64,000 nt of DNA from an uncultured Oribacterium sp. (lineage in GTDB: Bacteria; Bacillota; Clostridia; Lachnospirales; Lachnospiraceae), in contig CALAOB010000098.1 of the NCBI GenBank assembly GCA_937927445.1, positions 12,601 through 76,600 of the forward strand, given 5' to 3'. Positions 42,800 to 50,986 of this stretch are shown piece by piece. Positions within the stretch are counted from its first letter, which is position 1. The number at the start of each line of letters is the position of its first letter. A model generated the notes under the pieces. The model saw only the letters and a list, made by a program, of their open reading frames with translations, did no database searches and was not told the DNA's origin. A program made the translations under genes and the position numbers.

Positions 42800-44119
42800 T
42801 TATGCGTTTGCCGGCTTGCCTTCGATGGAGTTCCACTTCGGGATGAGTACCTTGGTACCACCCATGTACGGCTGAAGCACCTCCGGGATGGTGATGCTGC
42901 CATCCGCCTGCAGACGGTTCTCGAGGAACGCGATCAGCATACGAGGTGGTGCAACACAGGTGTTGTTCAGCGTGTTTGCGAGATGGATCTTTCCATCCTT
43001 ACCCTTGATACGGATGTGCAGACGTCTCGCCTGAGCATCACCGAGGTTCGAGCAGGAACCGACCTCGAAGTACTTCTTCTGACGTGGGGACCATGCTTCG
43101 ACATCGCAGGACTTCACCTTGAGGTCTGCGAGATCACCGGAGCAGCACTCCAGTGTTCTGACCGGAATATCCATCGAACGGAAGAAATCAACGGTGTTCT
43201 TCCAGAGCTTCTCGTACCAGTCCATGGCATCCTCCGGCTCACAGACGACGATCATCTCCTGCTTCTCGAACTGGTGGATACGGTACACGCCTCTCTCCTC
43301 GATACCGTGTGCGCCCTTCTCCTTACGGAAGCAAGGAGAATAGGAAGTAAGGGAAAGCGGAAGGGTATCTGCCGGAAGGATCTCATCGATGAAACGACCG
43401 ATCATCGAGTGCTCGGAGGTACCGATGAGGTAGAGGTCCTCGCCCTCGATCTTATACATCATGGCGTCCATCTCTGCGAAGGACATGACACCATCCACAA
43501 CCTTGGAGCGGATCATATATGGCGGAATCACATAGGTGAAGCCGCGGTTGATCATGAAATCACGCGCATAGCTGAGTACGGCAGAGTGCAGTCTCGCGAT
43601 GTCGCCGATCAGGTAGTAGAAGCCGTTACCGGCAACACGGCCGGCTGCATCAAGATCGATACCACCGAAGGACTCCATGATGTCGGTATGATACGGTACT
43701 TCAAATGCCGGAACGACCGGCTCACCGAAGCGCTCGTTCTCGACGTTGTGAGAATCATCCGGACCGATCGGAACGGACGCATCGATCATGTTCGGGATGA
43801 TCATCATGCGCTTCGTCACCTCAGCCTGCAGCTTCGGCTCCTGCTCCTCGAGCTCCTTCAGACGCGCGGTAAATGCACCGACCTCAGCCTTGACCTCTTC
43901 TGCCTCCGCCTTCTTACCCTGCGCCATCAGCGCACCGATCTGCTTCGACACCGAGTTCTTCTTCGCACGAAGCTCATCGGCCTCCTGCTGGCACTTTCTC
44001 GCCTCGAGATCGTACTTGATGACCTCATCGACTAACGGAAGCTTCTCATCCTGAAACTTCTTCCGGATGTTTTCCTTGACAAGCTCCGGGTTTTCTCTGA
44101 CAAATTTAATATCTAACAT
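42800..44119 (-). CDS. serS: Seryl-tRNA synthetase
   Basis: 439 aa from ATG 44119 (AGAGG 5 nt upstream). N-terminal antiparallel coiled-coil arm (about 30-105) that holds the long variable arm of tRNA-Ser, then a class II catalytic core with motif 2 (YSPCFRKEKGAHGIEERGVYR, shortened here as SPCFRKEKGA..RGVYRIHQF) and motif 3 (NTLNNTCVAPPRMLIAFLEN region, GTCVAxPR-like with NNTCVAPPRML). It charges tRNA-Ser. The promoter at 44170-44198 leaves a leader of only about 40 nt, so there is no T-box riboswitch. A single-gene unit. Confidence 0.96.
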   Translation of the reverse strand: MLDIKFVRENPELVKENIRKKFQDEKLPLVDEVIKYDLEARKCQQEADELRAKKNSVSKQIGALMAQGKKAEAEEVKAEVGAFTARLKELEEQEPKLQAEVTKRMMIIPNMIDASVPIGPDDSHNVENERFGEPVVPAFEVPYHTDIMESFGGIDLDAAGRVAGNGFYYLIGDIARLHSAVLSYARDFMINRGFTYVIPPYMIRSKVVDGVMSFAEMDAMMYKIEGEDLYLIGTSEHSMIGRFIDEILPADTLPLSLTSYSPCFRKEKGAHGIEERGVYRIHQFEKQEMIVVCEPEDAMDWYEKLWKNTVDFFRSMDIPVRTLECCSGDLADLKVKSCDVEAWSPRQKKYFEVGSCSNLGDAQARRLHIRIKGKDGKIHLANTLNNTCVAPPRMLIAFLENRLQADGSITIPEVLQPYMGGTKVLIPKWNSIEGKPANA

Positions 44120-44169
44120 AGGATCCTCTCCCCTTCTGCGAAATCTTTCTGGCGTTAAACGCACCATTT

Positions 44170-44198
44170 ACTATAGCTTGATTTACGTCTGTTTTCAA
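44170..44198 (-). promoter_or_regulatory. Sigma-A promoter of serS
   Basis: Minus strand: TTGAAA (44198-44193), 17-nt spacer, TATAGT (44175-44170). Confidence 0.82.
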
Positions 44199-44227
44199 GT
44201 CATTCCGTCATAGTTGACAGTCCTGCC

Positions 44228-44261
44228 CCGGAGTGCTGGCAACAGAGGCACAGTACTCCGG
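44228..44261 (+). repeat. Family 1 element fragment D
   Basis: CCGGAGTGCTG..GGCACAGTACTCCG aligns with the 5' arm of copies B and C (CCGGAG, then GTCAAC-like, then GCACAGTACTCCG). On its own it folds as CCGGAGTGCTG/CAGTACTCCGG with one G-T pair. It sits between the end of pdxK and the serS promoter and may serve as a hairpin end for the long upstream operon. Confidence 0.65.
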
Positions 44262-44277
44262 CACCCCATTCGATCAG

Positions 44278-45162
44278 CTACAGTGCACTGAGAATGTCCT
44301 CGAACTGAACACCGTAGACGACCGGGACCTGCGCCTCCTCGCTGTGGCGGATGCAGAGCGCGACGAAATCGGCAGCCCGGCGGGTAGCGTTCTCGAGCGT
44401 CTCGCCGCGGAGTCACAGGCTCGCGACGATGGCACTGAAGAGGTCGCCGGTCCCCGGGCGGGCATCTCCGGTACGGGCATGATCAACGAAACGGAGATCG
44501 CCGTCCGCCTCCGATACGACATTGATCAGGGCTTCCGGCGGCATCGCTGCAGCCTCTTCTGTCTCCGCATAGGCCTCGACGCCGGTCACGATGATCTGTC
44601 CGTTTGTCAGGTGATGAAGCTCTGAAAGCAGGGCGTGCATCACCATCCCGCGTGTCGCGTCGCTCGTACAGTGGTCGAGCGTCTCCTTCAGCCCCGCATA
44701 ATCGAAGTCGGCGAGGAAGGCCGCTTCCGTGAGGTTCGGGCAGATGAGATTCGCTTTCCGGCAGAGCGCGCGCATCGCCTCGATGTGCTCCTCCGTCATC
44801 CCGCGGTACAGGCGGCCGTGATCCGCCATCGCCGGGTCGAGGAAGATGCGGAGCTTCGGATTCCGCTGCTTCTCCGCCTCGAGATACGCGTCGAGGGCCC
44901 GGAGATCCGTACAGTCACCGAGGTAGCCGATCAGGATGCCGTCGAAATGGATGTTATTTTCGTTCAATGTCTCGAGCCGCTCTTCCATCAACTCCCCGAG
45001 TCCTGTACTGGATACGTGGGGGAAGGCGGTATGGTTGCTGAGCACCGCCGTCGGAATCGGGCAGGCGGTGAGCCCGAGCGCCGAGACGACCGGAATCTGG
45101 ATGGAAAGCGAGCAGCGGCCGACACTGCATAAATCATTGATGAGCGCAAGTTTCTTTAACAC
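44278..45162 (-). pseudogene. pdxK: Pyridoxal kinase with in-frame TGA
   Basis: GTG start at 45162 with AAGGAG 6 nt upstream. The first 249 codons give a ribokinase-fold B6-vitamer kinase (INDLCSVGRCSL at the start, LDPAMADHGRLY near 110, and the ATP/anion-hole motif GTGDLFSAIVASL at the end). A TGA at 44415-44413 follows. The same frame then continues for 44 codons to TAG at 44280-44278 (LRGETLENATRRAADFVALC..., ending FEDILSAL), which is exactly the C-terminal helix region such kinases have after GTGDLF. So one codon change or a sequencing error truncates an otherwise whole gene of about 294 codons. UGA followed by C is a leaky context. PdxK makes pyridoxal 5'-phosphate. It is 11 nt after rpe, at the end of the long operon. 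Confidence 0.82.
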
Positions 45163-45173
45163 GAAGGACTCCT

Positions 45174-45836
45174 TTATGCGTGCAGGATGGCGTTAAATGC
45201 CTTTACATTCTCCGCCATACGCTCCCGTGGCTTGAAGACGGCAGAGCCGGCGATGAAGAAGTTCGCCCCGGCATCCTTGATTTCCTGTACGTTGTCGAGG
45301 GTGACACCACCATCGATGCCGATGTTCAGCTCGAGACCGAGGGCGTCTGCCTGCTTGCGGAGGGCACGGATCTTCCCGATCGTATACGGGATCAGCTTCT
45401 GACCACCGAAGCCCGGGTTGACCGACATGATAAGTACGAGGTCCAGCATCGGAAGGACACAGTCCAGGGTGCTGATCGGGGTCGCCGGATTCAGGGCCAC
45501 ACCGGCCTTGAGGCCACGCTCCCGGATCTGCTGGAGCGTACGGTCGAGGTGCGTGCAGGCCTCCTGATGCACCGTGATGCCATCGGCACCGGCATCGGCG
45601 ACCGCATCGATGTAGCGCCCCGGCTCGGAGACCATCATATGGACATCGAAGAAGCAGTGGTTATCCTTGCGTACCGACTGGATCACCGGCATACCGAAGG
45701 AAATATTCGGCACGAAATCGCCATCCATCATATCGAAGTGCAGGTACTTCGTGCCCGCCTCCTCGAGTACACGGAGGTCCTCACGCAGGGTTCCGAAATC
45801 AGCAGATAAAATCGATGGGGACAGATCATAATTCAT
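45174..45836 (-). CDS. rpe: Ribulose-phosphate 3-epimerase
   Basis: 220 aa from ATG 45836 (AGGAG 6 nt upstream). TIM barrel with metal/active-site segments SILSADFGTLREDL (about 8), HFDMMDGDFVPNISFG (about 33), DVHMMVSEP, MSVNPGFGGQK (about 140) and IGIDGGV (about 175). It interconverts ribulose-5-P and xylulose-5-P in the pentose phosphate pathway. It follows rsgA (38 nt gap), a very common Firmicutes order (prkC-rsgA-rpe). Confidence 0.96.
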   Translation of the reverse strand: MNYDLSPSILSADFGTLREDLRVLEEAGTKYLHFDMMDGDFVPNISFGMPVIQSVRKDNHCFFDVHMMVSEPGRYIDAVADAGADGITVHQEACTHLDRTLQQIRERGLKAGVALNPATPISTLDCVLPMLDLVLIMSVNPGFGGQKLIPYTIGKIRALRKQADALGLELNIGIDGGVTLDNVQEIKDAGANFFIAGSAVFKPRERMAENVKAFNAILHA

Positions 45837-45874
45837 AGTATTCTCCTCTGCCGTCTTCAAACGGCGTTTCATAA

Positions 45875-46861
45875 TCAGTATCGCTTCTGGTCCTTCAGCT
45901 CCTGATAGAGCATGACATAGCTTTCATAACGCTCGCGGGCGATCTTTCCTTCCTCAACCGCACGCTTCACCGCACAGTCCTTTTCGCCGATGTGCACGCA
46001 GGTGTTGAAGCGGCACGCACTCCGGTAGTCCTCAAACTCCGGGAAGTAGTACATCAGCCGTTCCGGCTCGATGTCCGTCACATAGAGGGAGGTGAAGCCC
46101 GGTGTATCGAGCACATAGGTCTCATCATCGATGTAAAAGAACTCCGAGTGACGGGTCGTGTTCTTCCCGCGCTCGATCTTCTTACTGAGCTCACCGGTTT
46201 CCATGTTCGCCGCCGGGTGGATGAGGTTCGTGAGCGAGGACTTGCCGACACCACTCGGTCCGGAAAGAACGGTGGTCTTTCCGCGCAGTACCTCCATGAT
46301 CTTCGGCAGGCTGTCCTCGTTCCGTGTGCTGATTTCGAGCACCGGATAGCCCGCCTGACGGTAGATCTCCGGAATCAGCTCCGGATGCTCCGCATGGATC
46401 TCCGGGATGGTCTTTGCCCGTGATTTTTTCTTCTTCCAGGCATCGCGATCCTCCGGCACCGTCTCCTCTTCCTCTGCCGTGTCCTCCCCTGGCTGCACGA
46501 GGTCGACCTTGTTAAAGAAGATCACCACCGGGATCTCCCGCTGCTCCATATGGATGAGGAAGCGGTCGAGCAGGTTCAGATTCGGATCCGGATGGCGGAG
46601 TGCGAAGATGACGACCGCCTGGTCGACATTCGCAACCGCCGGTCGGATCAGCTGATTTTTCCGTGGCAGGATGCGGATGACGGAGCCCTCATGCGCCTTC
46701 TCCGAATCCTGTACCGGTTCGATCTCCGCATCATCGCCGACGAGCGGCTTCTCGTTCCGGTTCCGGAAGATGCCCTTCGCGCGGCACTCATAGTCGCCCT
46801 CCGGGGTATGGACATAATAGAAGCCACCGATGCCCTTATAAATTTTACCTTTTAAAACCAT
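45875..46861 (-). CDS. rsgA: Ribosome small subunit GTPase RsgA
   Basis: 328 aa. N-terminal OB fold (about 1-65), circularly permuted G domain (G4 FFNKVDLV comes before G1 GPSGVGKSS at about 206-214, then G3 DTPG), and a C-terminal zinc site CRFNTCVHIGEKDC. It matures 30S subunits by checking the decoding centre. A charged insertion of about 35 residues (EDTAEEEETVPEDRDAWKKKK) after the G4 motif is longer than usual. ATG follows AGAGG. It is part of stp-prkC-rsgA-rpe. Confidence 0.94.
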   Translation of the reverse strand: MVLKGKIYKGIGGFYYVHTPEGDYECRAKGIFRNRNEKPLVGDDAEIEPVQDSEKAHEGSVIRILPRKNQLIRPAVANVDQAVVIFALRHPDPNLNLLDRFLIHMEQREIPVVIFFNKVDLVQPGEDTAEEEETVPEDRDAWKKKKSRAKTIPEIHAEHPELIPEIYRQAGYPVLEISTRNEDSLPKIMEVLRGKTTVLSGPSGVGKSSLTNLIHPAANMETGELSKKIERGKNTTRHSEFFYIDDETYVLDTPGFTSLYVTDIEPERLMYYFPEFEDYRSACRFNTCVHIGEKDCAVKRAVEEGKIARERYESYVMLYQELKDQKRY

Positions 46862-46872
46862 GCATTACCTCT

Positions 46873-49029
46873 CTAGGACCGTGGTGCGAAATTCACGGTA
46901 TAGGATGCGATGACGGTATCGTTCGACGCATCGACGATTTCGACGGTGCCCTTTCCGATGCCTGCGGCACCCTTGATGTTCGGGATCACGACCTGAAGCT
47001 CGGTGCCGGCTTCATAGCTGCGTGCCTCCTGCAGTGTCGTGTAGCGCTCCGTCCCATCGATTTCCTGGCAGAGACGGATCAGGATGATCCGCCGTGTATC
47101 CGCCGCCGGACTGGTCTCACCGCCGATCTTTACGGCCGTGTTGATCGAGCCGTACCAGGCACCCTGACTGTCGGCCACAGTACTCTTCTGGCTCGTCTCT
47201 CCGTCGGAACCGGAAGAAATCGTCAGCGAGATCGTCGTCCCCTTCAGGACCACGGAACCCGGTATCAGGCTCTGGTCGATGACCGTATCCGCCTCATGTG
47301 CCTCATCCGGCACATAGTCGATGCCATCCGGTGTGAGTCCTGCATCCTCCAGCGCGGTCAGCGCATCGTCTTCGCTCAGTGTACGCACCTCCGGCACCAG
47401 TGCCATGCCATTCTCGCTCGCAGAACCGGCGGAACGTGTGATGATCAGCATCGACGTTCCGCTGGTATCCGGCTTGCTGGTGCCGATGATATTGCCCATA
47501 GGGACCGTCTCGGAGAATGCATCCTGAATCTTATAGTTGATCTTTCGTTTTTCCAGCGCCTCGACCAGGGTGTCGCACTTCACGGCATGCAGCGCGTCCA
47601 GCTTCTCCGGCGTCGCCGGATCATAGAAGCGGATGGTCTCTGCCCCCTTCGACACCGTCACATCGAGGGTACTGCCGCTCTGGATTTTCTCCTTCTGGTA
47701 GGCGATGATCGTGCCCTCCGTCGGATACTGATCCGAGAAGCTTTCCTTCGTGGTCCGAAGATGGATATTGTAGGCACCGAGATAGTCCTCGGCCTCCTCC
47801 ACGGTCTTTCCGAGGATATTCGGAAGGAGGTTGTCCAGCGCGGAGATCGTGATATTGATGGTGCCCGACTCCGTCTCCGTCGCCGTCTGTTCCAGCGGCT
47901 GTGTGGTTTCCAGCGCCGTCCGGCTGTCCCGGAAGAAGGAGAACATATTGCGGCCGATGATCAGCACCAGCACGATGATCAGCAGGATACAGACGCCGGC
48001 GATCACACGGTAGATTTTCGTCATGTGGAAGCTGGCTTCATCTTCCTCCGTATCATCGAGGGGAAGCGCATCCGTATCATCGAGATGCGCGAGCTTCTTC
48101 CGCAGCTTCTGCCGGTGCTTCAGCTGATTCAGCTCCCGCGGGGACAGTACCCGGGTCTCACTGAGGTCCTCCGGCATCTCACCGGACATGAAGGAACCGC
48201 TCGGATCCTTCAGTGCCTTCCGGAGGTCCTCCATCAGCTCACCGATGTGCTGGTAGCGGAGCTTTCCCTTCTTCTGCATGCACTTGTATACCGCCATATC
48301 GAGGGCCGGGTACACATCCGGTACCAGCTCCTTCACGTGCGGGATCGGATTCTCGAGGTGCGCGAAGACGACGGACACCGAGGTGTCGCCGTCATACGGC
48401 ACCTGCCCCGTCAGCATCTCATACATCGTACAGCCGAAGCTGTAGATATCCGAACGCTCATCCGACTGCCCGGAGCGGGCCTGTTCCGGCGAAATATAGT
48501 GGACGGAGCCCATGACGGTAGCATTGACCGTCTGCTGCGTCGCGGCACGCGCGATGCCGAAGTCCGCCACCTTCACGTTTCCCTCGCTGTCGACGATGAT
48601 GTTCTGCGGCTTGATATCCCGGTGTACGATGCCCATCTTATGCGCGAGCTCGATGCCGGCCGCCGCCTGCAGTGCGATGGCGATGGTCTCCTGCGAGTCC
48701 ATGCGTCCCGCACGCTTGATATAATTTTTCAGTGTGATACCCTCGACGAGCTCCATCACGATATAGTGCAGCTTCGTCTCCGGATTATCGACGATATCGT
48801 AGACCGCGACGATGTTCGGATGATTCAGCTTCGCTGCCGCCTGGGCCTCGTTCTGAAACTTCCGGATGAAATCCTCATCCTCGCAGTACTCCTCCTTCAG
48901 GACCTTGATCGCGACCTCACGGCCCATCTTCCGATCGTTGGCACGATAGACATAGCTCATGCCACCCTGTCCGATCAGCGTATCGATCTCATAACGTTCG
49001 TCGAGCAGCTGTCCCAGCTCTACCATCAT
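46873..49029 (-). CDS. prkC: PASTA-domain Ser/Thr protein kinase PrkC
   Basis: 718 aa. Kinase domain (about 10-275): glycine loop GQGGMSYVY, HRDIKPQN, DFG, activation loop ATQQTVNATVMGSVHY and SPEQA. Then a basic juxtamembrane segment (about 300-340), one TM helix (about 342-364), three PASTA domains (about 395-465, 466-535, 540-610) and a C-terminal beta domain of about 100 residues. PASTA domains sense muropeptides or lipid II; the kinase controls wall growth and dormancy. The juxtamembrane Thr site SETRVLSP resembles sites in the tail of the surface protein at 4806-6422. It overlaps the stop of stp as ATGA, the usual coupled pair. Confidence 0.95.
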   Translation of the reverse strand: MMVELGQLLDERYEIDTLIGQGGMSYVYRANDRKMGREVAIKVLKEEYCEDEDFIRKFQNEAQAAAKLNHPNIVAVYDIVDNPETKLHYIVMELVEGITLKNYIKRAGRMDSQETIAIALQAAAGIELAHKMGIVHRDIKPQNIIVDSEGNVKVADFGIARAATQQTVNATVMGSVHYISPEQARSGQSDERSDIYSFGCTMYEMLTGQVPYDGDTSVSVVFAHLENPIPHVKELVPDVYPALDMAVYKCMQKKGKLRYQHIGELMEDLRKALKDPSGSFMSGEMPEDLSETRVLSPRELNQLKHRQKLRKKLAHLDDTDALPLDDTEEDEASFHMTKIYRVIAGVCILLIIVLVLIIGRNMFSFFRDSRTALETTQPLEQTATETESGTINITISALDNLLPNILGKTVEEAEDYLGAYNIHLRTTKESFSDQYPTEGTIIAYQKEKIQSGSTLDVTVSKGAETIRFYDPATPEKLDALHAVKCDTLVEALEKRKINYKIQDAFSETVPMGNIIGTSKPDTSGTSMLIITRSAGSASENGMALVPEVRTLSEDDALTALEDAGLTPDGIDYVPDEAHEADTVIDQSLIPGSVVLKGTTISLTISSGSDGETSQKSTVADSQGAWYGSINTAVKIGGETSPAADTRRIILIRLCQEIDGTERYTTLQEARSYEAGTELQVVIPNIKGAAGIGKGTVEIVDASNDTVIASYTVNFAPRS

Positions 49030-49775
49030 ATCGTCGCCTCCTCTCGGTAAGGGCCGGTCAGGACGATGCCGATATTGTCCTTGCCGCCGTTGATGTTTGC
49101 CATGTCGATGAGTGCCTGTACCTTTTCCTGTACCGTGCTGTGCTCACGAATGATGTTCCGGATGCTTTCATTGTCGACCATGTTGGAGAGACCATCCGAG
49201 CAGAGAAGGAGATAATCCCCCTCGCTGAGCTCGATTTCGAAGAAATCAGCCTCCACCTGCGGCTCGATGCCGACGGCCCGCGTGATGATATTGCGGGACT
49301 CCATGTACTCCTTCGAGCCACGCCGCATGAGACCACGCCGTACCATCTCCTCGACATAGGAGTGGTCCCGGGTGATCTGACGGATGCTGTTTCCGTGGAT
49401 GAGGTAGGCCCGCGAATCGCCGATATTACCGACGGTCAGATTCGACTCCTCGATAAATGCGATCACGAGCGTCGTGCCCATCCCGCTCAGATTCGGATTT
49501 TGCTGTGCCAGACGATAGAGACGCTGGTTCACGTCCCGGATTCCCTCCTGGAGCAGGCGGATCTCCGGCTGTGGCTCTGCGGCCTTCTCGATATAGCGCC
49601 GGAGCTCATCGACCGCATAGCGGGAGGCATAGTCCCCCGCCTTATGGCCGCCCATCCCGTCCGCGAGCAGAAAAAGATTCGGCAGCGTCCCCACCGGCTG
49701 ATCGCTCGCGAAGACGTAATCCTGGTTCATACGTCGCCGCTGTCCCCTATCGGTTTTCGCGTAAAAATCCATCAT
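49026..49775 (-). CDS. stp: PP2C-type Ser/Thr phosphatase Stp/PrpC
   Basis: 249 aa, full length. Metal-binding motifs of PP2C: RRRMNQDYVF near the N-terminus, LLADGMGGHKAGDYAS (about 36-51), SGMGTTLV, GNIGDSRAYL, and LLCSDGLSNMV with a final GGKDNIGIVL. It removes phosphates added by PrkC, which it overlaps by 4 nt. ATG at 49775; weak AGGTGAAGC upstream. The 143-bp gap to rlmN holds no gene I can support. Confidence 0.95.
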   Translation of the reverse strand: MMDFYAKTDRGQRRRMNQDYVFASDQPVGTLPNLFLLADGMGGHKAGDYASRYAVDELRRYIEKAAEPQPEIRLLQEGIRDVNQRLYRLAQQNPNLSGMGTTLVIAFIEESNLTVGNIGDSRAYLIHGNSIRQITRDHSYVEEMVRRGLMRRGSKEYMESRNIITRAVGIEPQVEADFFEIELSEGDYLLLCSDGLSNMVDNESIRNIIREHSTVQEKVQALIDMANINGGKDNIGIVLTGPYREEATI

Positions 49776-49918
49776 GCTTCACCTGTAACTTCTGTAACTT
49801 CATCATCGTCGTCCAATGCAGACGCCCTCAACATCCTCACTTCGCAGCACCTTGTGGATTCCACTGCTGAACGAGGCTACGTATCATCACGCGCCCATCG
49901 TAGCGCTTTTTTTACCCA

Positions 49919-50986
49919 CTACGCCTTCGAATCGATGCCCTCCGTCTCGAGGTAATCCCGGCGGAGCTGGCCGCAGGAGCCCGAGATGTCGGACCCCATC
50001 TCCCGGCGGATCGTCGCCGCGATGCCGTTCCGCTCCAGAATATGCTGGAAGGCCTCGACCTTCGAGCGGTCCGGCCGCTTCCAGTCCCGTTCCTTGATCG
50101 GATTCACCGGAATCAGGTTCACGTGGCACTGGAGCTTCCCGCCGTTCTTCATGCTGCGGATGAGCTTCACGAGCTCCATCGCCTCGGCCTTGTTATCATT
50201 GACACCCTCGACGACAGAATACTCGAAGGTCACCCGTCGACCGGTCTTCTCGAAGTAGTACTCGATGGCCGGCATGATCTCCGAGAGCGAGTACTTGTTG
50301 GCGATCGGCATCAGGGTCTTCCGTGTCTCGTCGTTCGGCGCATGGAGACTGAGAGCCAGCGTAATCCCGTAATTTTCATCGGCCAGCTGGCGGATCTTCG
50401 GCACCAGACCGCAGGTCGAGATCGTGATGTTCCGTCGCGAGATATGGAGCCCGTTTTCATCTGAAATCATGCGGATGAAACGGGTGAACTCATCGTAGTT
50501 ATCGAGGGGTTCACCAGAGCCCATGATGACGATGTTATCGACCCGGGCACCGGTCGTCCGCTGGATCTGGTAGATCTGTCCGAGCATCTCTCCGCTCGTC
50601 AGATTCCGTGCGAGGCCGTCGAGGGTCGATGCACAGAACTTACAGCCCATGCGGCAGCCGACCTGCGAGGAGATGCAGACACTGTGTCCGTGCTGGTACT
50701 CCATCCAGACGGACTCGATGACGTGTCCATCCTGCATACGGAAGATAAATTTCTTCGTCCCATCGATTTTCGAGGTGAGCACCTCCACCGTTTCCGGCAG
50801 GGCCACACTGTACTCCGCACTCAGCTTGTCGCGAAGTCCCTTCGAGATGTTCGTCATCTCATCGTAGTGCTCCACCAGATTCTGGTGCAGCCAGCTATAG
50901 ATCTGCTTCGCACGGAACGGCTTCTCCCCCATCTCCTCGAGCAGTTTTTTCAAATCCTTCAGTTCTAAATCGCGTAAATTCTTCAT
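49919..50986 (-). CDS. rlmN: Dual-specificity rRNA/tRNA methyltransferase RlmN
   Basis: 355 aa. Radical SAM protein with cluster motif CRMGCKFCAS (CxxxCxxC, about 111-118), the catalytic Cys near the C-terminus (SGSCGQLRRDY, about 341) and the segments GSGEPLDNYD and TISTCGLVP. It methylates C2 of A2503 in 23S rRNA and A37 in some tRNAs. The start overlaps the rsmB stop as ATGA (50983-50986), so the two rRNA methyltransferases are coupled. Confidence 0.95.
   Translation of the reverse strand: MKNLRDLELKDLKKLLEEMGEKPFRAKQIYSWLHQNLVEHYDEMTNISKGLRDKLSAEYSVALPETVEVLTSKIDGTKKFIFRMQDGHVIESVWMEYQHGHSVCISSQVGCRMGCKFCASTLDGLARNLTSGEMLGQIYQIQRTTGARVDNIVIMGSGEPLDNYDEFTRFIRMISDENGLHISRRNITISTCGLVPKIRQLADENYGITLALSLHAPNDETRKTLMPIANKYSLSEIMPAIEYYFEKTGRRVTFEYSVVEGVNDNKAEAMELVKLIRSMKNGGKLQCHVNLIPVNPIKERDWKRPDRSKVEAFQHILERNGIAATIRREMGSDISGSCGQLRRDYLETEGIDSKA

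Noticed and set aside
44120..44169. T-box riboswitch before serS, expected in many Firmicutes.
   Set aside because: The promoter leaves only about 40 nt of leader, too short for a T-box.
49776..49918. Possible small minus-strand gene in the rlmN-stp gap, ending in a TGA that overlaps the stp start.
   Set aside because: About 20 codons from the only ATG, whose AGTGAGG site is too close; the acidic repeat-like peptide is not convincing. The T-run after GCTACG..CGTAGC points the wrong way for a minus-strand terminator.
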